Shown: positions 18,276 to 26,902 of the stretch, piece after piece | Numbering within the stretch: position 1 is the stretch's first letter | How the letters are laid out: each line of letters begins with the position of its first letter | Assembly: GCA_910583835.1 (NCBI GenBank) | Contig: CAJTYM010000021.1 | Coordinates: 1 to 64,000, forward strand | DNA length: 64,000 nucleotides | Direction of reading: 5' to 3' | Origin: an uncultured Lachnospiraceae bacterium | GTDB taxonomy: Bacteria; Bacillota; Clostridia; Lachnospirales; Lachnospiraceae | Notes under the pieces: model-generated | What the model was told of the DNA's origin: nothing | Database searches by the model: none | Seen by the model: only the letters and a program-made list of their open reading frames with translations | Position numbers and translations under genes: made by a program

Positions 18276-18488
18276 AAAATGGAGCGTACCGGGCTGCTGA
18301 AAGAAGGGGATGTGCTTCCGGTGACAGAGGGAAAGCTCCCAACTTCCTATTATTATACCCTCGGCAAAGCCTATGCCATGTCAGCAAATTATACCTTTGC
18401 AGAGAGGCTGAAATCGACAGAGGGAAAGGTGACAGAGATTAAGGAGACGCCCAAGGGATTTTTTGTGACCGTAGAGTTTGAGGAGTGA
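18258..18488 (+). CDS. Small conserved protein upstream of the hydrogenase-maturation genes
   Basis: I do not recognise the family. The 76-residue product is acidic and soluble, with a central TSYYYTLGKAYAMSANYTFAERL stretch and a beta-rich end (VTEIKETPKGFFVTVEFEE). The ATG at 18258 has GGGGAGGG at 18245-18252; an internal ATG at 18267 is also possible. It lies 12 bases before the TM1266-type gene and 300 bases before hydF, so it is probably in the same transcript and may be linked to hydrogenase biology, but this is inference from position only. Confidence 0.7.
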   Translation: MRQMEFKMERTGLLKEGDVLPVTEGKLPTSYYYTLGKAYAMSANYTFAERLKSTEGKVTEIKETPKGFFVTVEFEE

Positions 18489-18499
18489 GAGGAAATCAT

Positions 18500-18745
18500 A
18501 TGGAATCAAGAGTGGCAATCATAGGAATCATTGTGGAGGAGGAATCTTCGGTGGAGGAACTGAATCAGATTCTCCATGAATATGGCAGTTATATCATTGG
18601 CAGAATGGGCATCCCCTATCCTAAAAAGGATATCAATATCATCAGTATTGCGGTGGATGCGCCTCAGAACATGATAAGCGCGCTTTCCGGAAAATTGGGA
18701 AGCCTGCAGGGAATCAGCAGCAAGGCAGCGTACTCTAAAGTATAG
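18500..18745 (+). CDS. TM1266-type iron-only hydrogenase system regulator
   Basis: This 81-residue small ACT-like/ferredoxin-fold protein matches the family named after Thermotoga TM1266, which clusters with [FeFe]-hydrogenase maturation genes. It begins MESRVAIIGIIVE and contains YIIGRMGIPYP, the typical family pattern, then a DAPQNMISALSGKLG segment. The ATG at 18500 is preceded by GAGAGGAAA. hydF starts 42 bases downstream. A regulatory role is assumed from the family name and context, not shown. Confidence 0.85.
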   Translation: MESRVAIIGIIVEEESSVEELNQILHEYGSYIIGRMGIPYPKKDINIISIAVDAPQNMISALSGKLGSLQGISSKAAYSKV

Positions 18746-18787
18746 CAAAGCGGCGCGTGCCGTTACCGATTGAAAGGAGGAAGCAGC

Positions 18788-20023
18788 ATGGGATTGAACA
18801 GTACGCCTTCTGCAGACCGTGTGCACATTGGTTTTTTTGGAAGGACGAATGCCGGCAAGTCCAGTGTCGTCAACGCAGTGACTGGACAGGAACTAGCCGT
18901 GGTATCTGAGATAAAGGGAACTACCACGGATCCGGTGCAGAAGTCGATGGAACTGCTGCCGATGGGTCCGGTGGTTATCATAGATACAGCGGGCATTGAT
19001 GATACGGGAGCGCTGGGGGAACTGCGGGTCAGAAAGACGAAGCAGGTTTTGAATAAGACGGACGTGGCGGTTCTTGTGATGGATGGCACGGTAGGGGTGG
19101 AAAATGCAGAAAAAGAATTGATTGGCATTTTTCAGGAGAAAAAGATTCCCTATGTGCTGGCAATTAATAAGGAAGATTTGAGACAGCCGGAAGACACGCT
19201 GCCGGAGGACAGTCTGCCTGGGGAGGCAGCAAATATGATAAGAATCAGTGCTAAGACAGGGTTTCAGATAGAGGAACTGAAAGAGAAGATCGCACATCTT
19301 GCCGTGGTGGGAGAGGCAAAACGGCAGATTGTAGGGGACTTGCTGAAACCTTTGGATTTCGCGGTGCTGGTGGTGCCCATTGATTCGGCAGCGCCCAAAG
19401 GCAGGCTGATTTTGCCGCAGCAGCAAACAATCCGTGATATTCTGGAGTCAGGTGCGACATCGATTGTGGTAAGGGAGCATGAATTGAAAGACACTTTGAG
19501 CAGATTGGGCGAAAAACCGGCAATGGTAATCACGGACAGTCAGGTATTTGCCCAGGTCAGCGCCGTTACCCCGGAGGATATTCCGCTGACCTCATTTTCC
19601 ATTCTGTTTGCCCGCTATAAGGGAAATTTAAAAATTGCCGTGCAAGGTGCGGCGGCAATCGAAAATCTGCAGGATGGGGATAAAGTTTTGATTTCCGAGG
19701 GCTGTACGCATCACAGGCAATGCGATGATATCGGTTCGGTAAAGATTCCGCGCTGGCTTTCTGAATATACGAAAAAACAGCTTACTATCTGCCTTTCTTC
19801 CGGCACAGAATTTCCGGAGGATTTGTCGGAATATAAATTAGTCATCCACTGCGGCGGCTGTATGTTGGGGGAACGAGAAATGAAATACCGTCTCAAATGT
19901 GCAGCAGACCAGAAAGTGCCTATCACGAATTATGGAATTGCGATTGCTTATATGCAAGGCATCCTTCGGCGAAGCGTAGAACTGTTTCCGGAAATTTCAA
20001 CGATTTTACGCGAAAAGCGTTAA
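18788..20023 (+). CDS. hydF: [FeFe]-hydrogenase H-cluster maturation GTPase
   Basis: HydF is the scaffold GTPase on which the 2Fe subcluster of [FeFe] hydrogenase is assembled with HydE and HydG. The 411-residue protein has the P-loop GRTNAGKSS, the switch motif DTAGIDDTG, the NKED guanine motif, and the C-terminal cluster-binding ligands CTHHRQ and HCGGC. The ATG at 18788 follows AAAGGAGGA at 18773-18781. hydE and hydG are not in the window, so the maturation genes are split in this genome. Confidence 0.95.
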   Translation: MGLNSTPSADRVHIGFFGRTNAGKSSVVNAVTGQELAVVSEIKGTTTDPVQKSMELLPMGPVVIIDTAGIDDTGALGELRVRKTKQVLNKTDVAVLVMDGTVGVENAEKELIGIFQEKKIPYVLAINKEDLRQPEDTLPEDSLPGEAANMIRISAKTGFQIEELKEKIAHLAVVGEAKRQIVGDLLKPLDFAVLVVPIDSAAPKGRLILPQQQTIRDILESGATSIVVREHELKDTLSRLGEKPAMVITDSQVFAQVSAVTPEDIPLTSFSILFARYKGNLKIAVQGAAAIENLQDGDKVLISEGCTHHRQCDDIGSVKIPRWLSEYTKKQLTICLSSGTEFPEDLSEYKLVIHCGGCMLGEREMKYRLKCAADQKVPITNYGIAIAYMQGILRRSVELFPEISTILREKR

Positions 20024-20062
20024 GAGAGACGCAGTCAGCGTTTTCATTTTACATGGAACCCC

Positions 20063-20091
20063 TTGAAATCATTTTTCCGTCTTGCTATAGT
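20063..20091 (+). promoter_or_regulatory. Promoter of the tandem sigma-factor genes
   Basis: TTGAAA (20063-20068), a 17-base spacer and TATAGT (20086-20091) lie 124 bases upstream of the first sigma-factor start. Confidence 0.6.
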
Positions 20092-20214
20092 AGTACTGGA
20101 AAAGTGCGACCATCTGAAATTGCATAAGATATAACGAAAGATGAATCGAGGGGATAAAAAATCCAGAAAATTATTGGAGATTTTTTATGCCCTGATTTTT
20201 TGGAGGTACCGAAA

Positions 20215-20775
20215 GTGTTCCATTGCTTGAGTTTGTTGGATACCGAAGAAGAAAAGGATTTTTTAAGGGAACTATTTGAAACTTATAAGGATGAAATGTT
20301 TTACGCTGCCTATGCAATCCTGGAAAGTAAGCAGGATGCGGAGGATATGGTACAGGATACGTTGCTTGCGCTGATTCCCTATTTGAGTAAGATGAAGAAG
20401 GACCCTCCTCAGAAGAATTGGAATTTCATAGTGACCATAGTAAAAAACAATTCGTTTAACCGCTATAAGAAGAAAAAACGACAGGCGGACAGGGAACTGC
20501 CGATAACGGAAGAAATTTTAAAGGATGTGGAGAATGTTGAATTTGATACGAAGGTTCTGGAAATAGAACAGAGGGATTTCCTTATGCACTTTCTGGAACA
20601 GATGAGTGAGGATTATCGGGATATACTACTCTTGCGATACTATCACAATTTGAGTGCGGCGGAAATCGGAGAACTTGTGGGCAAGTCGCCGGACACGGTC
20701 AGGCATATCATCCATAGGGCAAAAAAGAAGCTGCAGTGCATGATGGAAGAGGAGGAACTTTTTGGAAGCAGCTGA
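20215..20775 (+). CDS. Sigma-70 family (ECF-like) RNA polymerase sigma factor, copy 1
   Basis: This 186-residue protein has region 2 (YAAYAILESKQDAEDMVQDTLLALIPYL) and region 4 (LLLRYYHNLSAAEIGELVGKSPDTVRHIIHRAKKKL). A GTG at 20215 is chosen because GGAGG sits nine bases upstream; an upstream TTG at 20200 lacks a site. It overlaps the next gene by 14 bases. Its closest relative in the window is that next gene, which shares the PPQKNWN segment. No anti-sigma factor follows the pair. Confidence 0.88.
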   Translation: MFHCLSLLDTEEEKDFLRELFETYKDEMFYAAYAILESKQDAEDMVQDTLLALIPYLSKMKKDPPQKNWNFIVTIVKNNSFNRYKKKKRQADRELPITEEILKDVENVEFDTKVLEIEQRDFLMHFLEQMSEDYRDILLLRYYHNLSAAEIGELVGKSPDTVRHIIHRAKKKLQCMMEEEELFGSS

Positions 20776-21328
20776 AATATTTTTCGATTTACAATTCTTG
20801 GATGGTGAACAGGAGAAAGATTTCTTTGAACAGATATATGAAACTTACAGGGATGAAATGTACCGTAAGGCTTATCGTATTTTAAAGAACAGACACGATG
20901 CGGAGGATGTCGTACAGGAGACATTTGTTGCCCTGATGGATAATTTAGATGTGCTAAAGAATAATCCGCCGCAGAAAAATTGGAATTACATACTTACGGT
21001 CTTGAAAAATAAATCATATAACCTCTGCAAACAGAGAAAGAGGCGGGCGGACCAGGAAGCAGAGGGAGAATCGCTGGAAAATGTTTTTGACGATGAACTG
21101 GATGTCAGGTTTCAGAAATTGGAACGTCGGGAACTTTTGGCAGAGGCGCTAAAACATATGAATAAATCCTACCGTGATATACTGCTCCTGCAATATTACC
21201 ATGATATGAGCATTACAGAAATTGCCAGGGTTCTCGGCAAAAGCCCGGACAATGTTGGGCATATGTCCAGGCGGGCGAAAAAGAAGCTGAGAAAGCTGTT
21301 GAAGAAATATGGGTTTGAATCATTTTAA
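20762..21328 (+). CDS. Sigma-70 family (ECF-like) RNA polymerase sigma factor, copy 2
   Basis: This 188-residue paralog of the preceding gene has region 2 (YRKAYRILKNRHDAEDVVQETFVALMDNL) and region 4 (LLLQYYHDMSITEIARVLGKSPDNVGHMSRRAKKKL). Translation starts at a TTG at 20762, six bases after GAGGAGG, inside the end of copy 1, so the two are probably translationally coupled. Shared residues throughout suggest a tandem duplication with later divergence, including in the promoter-recognition helix (PDTVRHIIHRA versus PDNVGHMSRRA). Confidence 0.88.
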   Translation: MEAAEIFFDLQFLDGEQEKDFFEQIYETYRDEMYRKAYRILKNRHDAEDVVQETFVALMDNLDVLKNNPPQKNWNYILTVLKNKSYNLCKQRKRRADQEAEGESLENVFDDELDVRFQKLERRELLAEALKHMNKSYRDILLLQYYHDMSITEIARVLGKSPDNVGHMSRRAKKKLRKLLKKYGFESF

Positions 21329-21389
21329 CAGGTGAAAGCGGCTACAGTTCAGCCTTAAGATTTTGCAGCTGTTGGTGGAGGATTGCGAT

Positions 21390-22040
21390 ATGAAATACAA
21401 AGGATTGCTGTTTGATTTTGATTATACGCTGGGAGATTCCACAGAAGGTATTGTGCTCTGTGCAAACTATGCCATGGAATGCCTGGGATACCAGCCGGCA
21501 GACCGGGAAACAATACGCCGGACAATCGGTTTGCATCTGCAGGAGGTTTACCATGTTTTGGTAAAAGCGCAGGGGCTGGAAGGGAAAGAAACGCAAGAAA
21601 ATGAATTTGCGCGGCTGTTTATGGAAAGAGCTGACCAGGTGATGACGGAGAAGTCCAGTTTTTATCCTGGTGTGTTAACCTGTATCCGGCAGTGGAAGGA
21701 ACAGGGATATAAACTTGGGGTTGTGACGACAAAATACCGCCACCGGATAGAAGGCATTTTGGCGAAATACCAGGAAACGGAGCTGTTTGACATTATTATT
21801 GGCGGGGACAGTGTAAAACACCCCAAGCCGGACCCGGAAGGGCTTTTGCAGGTATTGGAAATATGGGACATGTCGAAGGAGGAAGTGCTTTATGTGGGGG
21901 ACAGCCTGGTGGATGCCAGAACCGCTCAGGCAGCGGGCGTGGACTTTGCCGGGGTCACTACTGGCACTACGGCAAAGGAAGCGCTGGAGCAATATCCGAA
22001 TATTGGGGTATTTGCCAAAGTGGAGACATTGCCTTTGTGA
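21390..22040 (+). CDS. HAD-family hydrolase (phosphoglycolate phosphatase-like)
   Basis: This 216-residue HAD phosphatase has motif I DFDYTLGDS (nucleophile Asp near residue 9), motif II VVTTK, motif III Lys in KHPKPDPEGL and motif IV GDSLVDAR. An alpha-helical cap is inserted between motifs I and II, as in phosphoglycolate phosphatase and pyrophosphatase PpaX. The ATG at 21390 has GGTGGAGG upstream. Substrate is not predictable; the Asp-to-Tyr change in the usual DxDGT second position (DFDYT) is common in this subgroup. Confidence 0.88.
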   Translation: MKYKGLLFDFDYTLGDSTEGIVLCANYAMECLGYQPADRETIRRTIGLHLQEVYHVLVKAQGLEGKETQENEFARLFMERADQVMTEKSSFYPGVLTCIRQWKEQGYKLGVVTTKYRHRIEGILAKYQETELFDIIIGGDSVKHPKPDPEGLLQVLEIWDMSKEEVLYVGDSLVDARTAQAAGVDFAGVTTGTTAKEALEQYPNIGVFAKVETLPL

Positions 22041-22044
22041 ATGA

Positions 22045-22094
22045 AAAAGGGCCTCGCTTCATCATTTAAATAGAGGATGGAGCAAGGTCCTTTT
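22045..22094. terminator. Bidirectional terminator between the HAD gene and pyrG
   Basis: The 14-base arms AAAAGGGCCTCGCT (22045-22058) and AGCAAGGTCCTTTT (22081-22094) pair with two wobbles. The A/T flanks give U-runs in both directions, serving the converging genes. Confidence 0.8.
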
Positions 22095-22095
22095 G

Positions 22096-23700
22096 TTATT
22101 TCTTGTTTTTCAATGCTGCTTCCACAAATCCTTTGAACAATGGATGCGGACGGTTCGGTCTGGATTTGAGTTCCGGGTGTGCCTGGGTGGCAACAAACCA
22201 GGGATGGTCTTTAAGTTCCACCATCTCGACAATCCGGTTATCCGGTGACAGGCCGCACAGCTTCATGCCATGTTCCGTGAGGATGGAGCGGTAGTCATTG
22301 TTGACCTCGTAACGATGGCGGTGCCTCTCATGGATAGTCTGTTCTCCATATACCTGATATGCCCTGGAAGAAGTGTCCAGCACACAGGGATAAGAGCCGA
22401 GACGCAAGGTTCCGCCGATGTCTTCGACATCGCTCTGGTCGGGCATCAGTGCAATCACAGGATGGGTGGTATTGGGATTAAGTTCAATGCTGTGTGCGTC
22501 ATGGAAACCGCAAAGGCTTCTGGCGCATTCGATGATTGCCACCTGCATACCCAGGCAAAGCCCCAGATATGGTATCTCATGTTCACGTGCGTATCTGGCA
22601 GCCGTTATCATGCCCTCCACGCCGCGGTCCCCAAAACCGCCGGGAACTAAAATGCCCTGTATATCGCCAAGAATTTCTTCTACGTTATCATCATTTAATA
22701 ATTCTGAATCTACCCATTTGATATTGACGGTGGCGCGCTCCGCAATGCCGCCGTGCTTTAACGCTTCCACAACGGAGATATAGGCATCGTGCAGAGCCGT
22801 GTATTTCCCAACCAGGGCGACATTTACCTCTTTGTCTGGATAACGTAAGGCATCTACCATGTCAATCCAATCGGTAAGGTTAGGCTCTGGGCACTCTAGA
22901 TGGAGGCATTCACATGCCACCTGTGCCAGGTTTTCCTTCTCCATGGCAAGTGGCGCCTCATACAGGTATTCCACATCCAGGTTCTGCAGCACACGGCTGC
23001 AGGGAACGTTACAGAATAAGGAAATTTTGTCTTTGATTCCCTGGTCTAAAGGATGCTCGGAACGGCAAACAATAATATCAGGCTGGATTCCCATGCCTTG
23101 CAGTTCCTTAACGCTTGCCTGTGTGGGTTTCGTCTTCATCTCGCCAGATGCACTGATATAGGGAATCAGCGTTACATGAATGAGGATGGCATTCTCATGC
23201 CCCACTTCATGCTGGAACTGGCGGATGGATTCTAAGAAAGGCTGGCTTTCCATGTCCCCCACAGTCCCGCCGACTTCGATGATGGCGATATGGGTCTCCT
23301 CCGTAGTAAAATTCCGGTAAAAACGGCTCTTGATTTCATTGGTAATATGAGGAATTACCTGCACTGTCCCACCGCCATAATCGCCGCGCCGCTCTTTCTG
23401 CAGGACGGACCAGTATACCTTGCCGGTGGTGACGTTAGAATTTTTACTTAAATTCTCATCAATAAAACGCTCGTAATGACCTAAATCAAGATCAGTCTCT
23501 GCCCCATCATCGGTAACAAAAACCTCTCCGTGCTGGATGGGGTTCATGGTTCCGGGATCAATATTAATGTAGGGGTCAAATTTCTGCATGGTAACCTTGT
23601 ATCCGCGCGCTTTCAATAAGCGACCCAAAGAGGCGGCGGTAATTCCTTTTCCGAGACCGGAAACGACTCCGCCGGTGACAAAGACGTATTTTACGGGCAT
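22096..23700 (-). CDS. pyrG: CTP synthase
   Basis: This 534-residue enzyme aminates UTP to CTP with glutamine. The N-terminal synthetase domain starts KYVFVTGGVVSGLGKGITAASLGRLLK and contains the IDPGTMNP segment. The C-terminal class I glutamine amidotransferase domain carries the nucleophilic Cys in GLCLGMQ, the oxyanion GGFGDRG, and a C-terminal His/Glu pair in AHPE. Length is standard. AAGGAGGATT precedes the start, and a TATAAT-type -10 is present on the minus strand near 23751-23756. The gene is monocistronic. Confidence 0.97.
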   Translation of the reverse strand: MPVKYVFVTGGVVSGLGKGITAASLGRLLKARGYKVTMQKFDPYINIDPGTMNPIQHGEVFVTDDGAETDLDLGHYERFIDENLSKNSNVTTGKVYWSVLQKERRGDYGGGTVQVIPHITNEIKSRFYRNFTTEETHIAIIEVGGTVGDMESQPFLESIRQFQHEVGHENAILIHVTLIPYISASGEMKTKPTQASVKELQGMGIQPDIIVCRSEHPLDQGIKDKISLFCNVPCSRVLQNLDVEYLYEAPLAMEKENLAQVACECLHLECPEPNLTDWIDMVDALRYPDKEVNVALVGKYTALHDAYISVVEALKHGGIAERATVNIKWVDSELLNDDNVEEILGDIQGILVPGGFGDRGVEGMITAARYAREHEIPYLGLCLGMQVAIIECARSLCGFHDAHSIELNPNTTHPVIALMPDQSDVEDIGGTLRLGSYPCVLDTSSRAYQVYGEQTIHERHRHRYEVNNDYRSILTEHGMKLCGLSPDNRIVEMVELKDHPWFVATQAHPELKSRPNRPHPLFKGFVEAALKNKK

Positions 23701-23822
23701 AGGTAATCCTCCTTAATTCTAAAATGTTTAGTTTGTCCAATAATTAATATATTATACAACCTAAGCAAAAAGAAATCTAGGACTTTCATAAAAAAATTCA
23801 TAAAAAGTTTAGCAAAGAAATA

Positions 23823-23851
23823 TTGATTTTCAAAGGGAATGCACATATAAT
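23823..23851 (+). promoter_or_regulatory. ftsH promoter
   Basis: TTGATT (23823-23828), a 17-base spacer and a perfect TATAAT (23846-23851) lie 49 bases before the ftsH ATG. Confidence 0.75.
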
Positions 23852-23899
23852 AAAAAGAGTATCGCGTGATAGAGGGATGCGGTATTCAGGAGGAAATCA

Positions 23900-26800
23900 A
23901 TGGAGAACAAAGGAAATAACAATAATAATGGAAGAAAAAATAATGGCGGGAATAACAGGAATGGCATGACGGTTATGGTCTTTATCCTGGCAGCGCTTCT
24001 GGTGCTGTTTCTGACAAGCCTTTTGAACAGCTGTGCGAAGAGCGCTACCAACAAGGAAGTGTCTTATTCGGAATTTATTAAAATGATAGAGGATGACAAG
24101 GTAGCGGAGGTCAAATTTACTTCCAACAGAATTAAGATTTTGCCCAAGGGTGAGAATAAATTATACCGCATTACTTATTATACGGCAGAGCTGAGAGATG
24201 ACGAACTGCTTCCGCTGTTAAGGGAACATAACGTGAAGTTCAGCGGAACAGTGGAAGACGTGTCCTCGGCAATCTTGTGGAATATGGTGAGTTATGTCCT
24301 GCCGCTGGTACTGGTATGGGTATTATTATACTTTTTGATTTTCCGCAAAATGGGCGGCGGCGGAGTAATGGGAGTCGGCAAGACAACTGCCAAAGTCTAT
24401 GTGGAGAAGTCTACCGGCGTGACATTTAAGGATGTTGCCGGGCAGGACGAGGCCAAGGAGTCCTTGCAGGAGGTGGTGGATTTCCTGCATAACCCCCAAA
24501 AATATACGGACATCGGAGCCAAGCTCCCCAAAGGAGCGCTTCTGGTGGGACCTCCCGGAACCGGTAAGACGCTGCTCGCCAAGGCGGTGGCAGGTGAGGC
24601 AAATGTGCCATTTTTTTCTCTGGCAGGTTCAGATTTTGTGGAAATGTTTGTCGGCGTGGGCGCATCCCGTGTGCGGGATTTATTTAAAGAGGCGCAGAAA
24701 CAGGCGCCCTGTATCATTTTTATCGATGAGATTGATGCAATTGGCAAGAGCCGCGATACGAGATATGGCGGCAATGATGAGCGTGAACAGACATTGAATC
24801 AGCTTTTAGCGGAGATGGATGGTTTTGATACGTCCAAGGGCTTGCTGATTCTGGCTGCAACGAACCGACCGGAAGTTTTGGACAAGGCATTGCTGCGTCC
24901 CGGTCGTTTTGATCGCAGGATTATTGTGGATAAGCCAGACCTCAAGGGGCGTGTGGATACCTTGAAAGTACATGCCAAGAATGTGCTTATGGATGATACG
25001 GTGGACTTGGACGCCATTGCGCTTGCGACTTCCGGCGCAGTGGGTTCCGACCTTGCCAACATGATTAATGAGGCTGCTATCAATGCGGTGAAGCAAGGCA
25101 GGAAACATGTAAATCAGGAAGACCTTTTTGAGTCGGTCGAGGTAGTCATTGCCGGCAAAGAGAAAAAGGACCGCATTATGGGACCCAAAGAGAAGAAGAT
25201 GGTGGCATATCATGAGGTGGGCCATGCCCTGGTGACGGCATTGCAGAAAGATACGGAACCGGTACAGAAAATTACCATTGTGCCGCGAACGATGGGCGCA
25301 CTTGGCTATACTATGCAGGTGCCGGAGGAAGAGAAGTACCTGATGACCAGGAATGAACTTGTTGCGCGTCTTGTCACTTATATGGGCGGGCGTGCTGCGG
25401 AGGAGATAGTTTTTGACTCGGTGACGACGGGGGCTTCTAACGATATCGAACAGGCAACGAAGATGGCGCGCGCTATGGTGACGCAGTACGGCATGTCGGA
25501 CAGGTTCGGTCTGATGGGGCTGGTAACGATTGAGGATAAATATCTTGAAGGCAGGGCAAGTTTAAACTGCGGCGAGGAGACAGCGGCACAGATTGACCAG
25601 GAAGTCATGAAGATTTTGAAAGACAGTTACGATGAAGCTGTGCGTCTTTTGCAGGAGAACAGGGATATCCTGGATGAAATTTCTGAATATCTTTATGAGC
25701 ATGAGACTATCACCGGCAAGGAATTTATGCAGATTTTCCGCAAATTAAAGGGAATACCGGAGCCGGAGGAGAAGACGGATGCCCAGAAAGCCGCAGAAGG
25801 ATTTCAGGCGGAGGGCAATACCGGATTTCTCTCACACAGTTCCCAGGATGAACTGTCCAAATCCCAGGAAGGGTATCTTGAAGAGGACGATGACTTGGTA
25901 GTGGATACCCTTGAGGAGCCGTTGCCGGAGCAATTTCTGTTTGGCATGAGTCAGAAGCAGGAGAATGATATACAGATAATCCCTCTCCATAAATCTGCGG
26001 CAGAAGAAGTGTCGGATGAATTATATATTGCTGAGGATATAACGGAGGAGCTGGCAGCGGAGGAAGCAGAGGAACTGTCAGAAGAGGCAGGTACGCCAGC
26101 GGAGGAAGCAGAGGAACTGTCAGAAGAGGCAGGTACGCCAGCGGAGGAAGCAGAGGAACTGTCGGAAGATTCAGGTACTTCAGCGGAGGAAGCTGATACA
26201 CCGATGGGAGAGCCAGCGGATATGCAGGAAGAAGCAGGACAAATGCTAACCGAGGAAGATGATATAGAAGAACTGGAGGAAGTTGCTGCAATTTTAGAAG
26301 AACCAGAGGAAGCTGCTGCAATTTTAGAAGAACCAGAGGAAGCTGCTGCCATCTTAGAAAGCATGGTGGAGATTCCGGTGGAGGAAGGAACCTCATCCTG
26401 GACAGAACCAGAGGTAATTCCAGGGGAAGAAGCGGTTATTTCCATGGAAGATTTGGAGGAAGCAGCGGTTATGCCTTTGGAAATACTGGAAGAAACTTCG
26501 GAGGAAGGTTCTGATACGCCATGGGAGGAGCCGGATGTCGTATTGATTGAAGCAGTGGACAGTGATTCACAGCCGGATGTGAATATGGTAGAAGAGGAAC
26601 AAGAACCCGAGGAAGCGCAGATAGAGGAAGTCCCTCCTATGTCAGCTTTGGAACAGCTGGAATTTGCTAAGAAGAAACTGGAAAAGAAGCTGCAGGAAAC
26701 TGCCGTTGGGCAAACAGAGCCTGCCGGGGAGGAACCACTAGAATTGGTTGTTGAGCAGACACAGCCTGTCGGAGAGGAACCATTGGAATCTGCTATGGAG

Positions 26801-26902
26801 GAAGCAGAAATTGCTGATGGAGGGCCAGGACAAACCGAAGAATCTGCAAAGGAGACAGAGCAGGAAAATTATCTGGACAGATTATTAAAAGGAATGGAAT
26901 AA
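23900..26902 (+). CDS. ftsH: ATP-dependent zinc metalloprotease FtsH with a long acidic C-terminal extension
   Basis: This membrane-anchored AAA+ protease degrades misfolded and regulatory proteins. Two membrane segments (about residues 17-40 and 115-140) precede the AAA domain with Walker A GPPGTGKT, Walker B IIFIDEID and the SRH segment ATNRPEVLDKALLRPGRFDR. The zinc site HEVGH follows. The canonical protein ends near residue 625. About 375 more residues follow, extremely rich in Glu and Ala, with tandem repeats (EEAEELSEEAGTPA and EEAAAILEEP units), and ending in YLDRLLKGME. The frame is open throughout, and uvrC overlaps the stop (TAATG), so the extension looks genuine rather than a sequencing error. 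Its role is unknown. Confidence 0.95.
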   Translation: MENKGNNNNNGRKNNGGNNRNGMTVMVFILAALLVLFLTSLLNSCAKSATNKEVSYSEFIKMIEDDKVAEVKFTSNRIKILPKGENKLYRITYYTAELRDDELLPLLREHNVKFSGTVEDVSSAILWNMVSYVLPLVLVWVLLYFLIFRKMGGGGVMGVGKTTAKVYVEKSTGVTFKDVAGQDEAKESLQEVVDFLHNPQKYTDIGAKLPKGALLVGPPGTGKTLLAKAVAGEANVPFFSLAGSDFVEMFVGVGASRVRDLFKEAQKQAPCIIFIDEIDAIGKSRDTRYGGNDEREQTLNQLLAEMDGFDTSKGLLILAATNRPEVLDKALLRPGRFDRRIIVDKPDLKGRVDTLKVHAKNVLMDDTVDLDAIALATSGAVGSDLANMINEAAINAVKQGRKHVNQEDLFESVEVVIAGKEKKDRIMGPKEKKMVAYHEVGHALVTALQKDTEPVQKITIVPRTMGALGYTMQVPEEEKYLMTRNELVARLVTYMGGRAAEEIVFDSVTTGASNDIEQATKMARAMVTQYGMSDRFGLMGLVTIEDKYLEGRASLNCGEETAAQIDQEVMKILKDSYDEAVRLLQENRDILDEISEYLYEHETITGKEFMQIFRKLKGIPEPEEKTDAQKAAEGFQAEGNTGFLSHSSQDELSKSQEGYLEEDDDLVVDTLEEPLPEQFLFGMSQKQENDIQIIPLHKSAAEEVSDELYIAEDITEELAAEEAEELSEEAGTPAEEAEELSEEAGTPAEEAEELSEDSGTSAEEADTPMGEPADMQEEAGQMLTEEDDIEELEEVAAILEEPEEAAAILEEPEEAAAILESMVEIPVEEGTSSWTEPEVIPGEEAVISMEDLEEAAVMPLEILEETSEEGSDTPWEEPDVVLIEAVDSDSQPDVNMVEEEQEPEEAQIEEVPPMSALEQLEFAKKKLEKKLQETAVGQTEPAGEEPLELVVEQTQPVGEEPLESAMEEAEIADGGPGQTEESAKETEQENYLDRLLKGME
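26059..26184 (+). repeat. 42-bp tandem repeat in the ftsH tail
   Basis: Units at 26059-26100 and 26101-26142 are almost identical, and a diverged third copy runs to 26184. Each encodes the 14-residue EEAEELSEEAGTPA. Because the unit is a multiple of three, copy-number change keeps the frame. Confidence 0.9.
26281..26360 (+). repeat. 30-bp tandem repeat in the ftsH tail
   Basis: A 30-base unit (26281-26310, 26311-26340, partial 26341-26360) encodes repeated AAILEEPEEA. It is a second, independent in-frame repeat within the same acidic extension. Confidence 0.88.

Noticed and set aside
25725..26445. Long minus-strand frames across the ftsH tail
   Set aside because: They mirror the Glu-rich repeats (Leu/Pro- or Ser/Ala-rich products) and lack initiation signals; the plus-strand frame is continuous from FtsH to the uvrC overlap.
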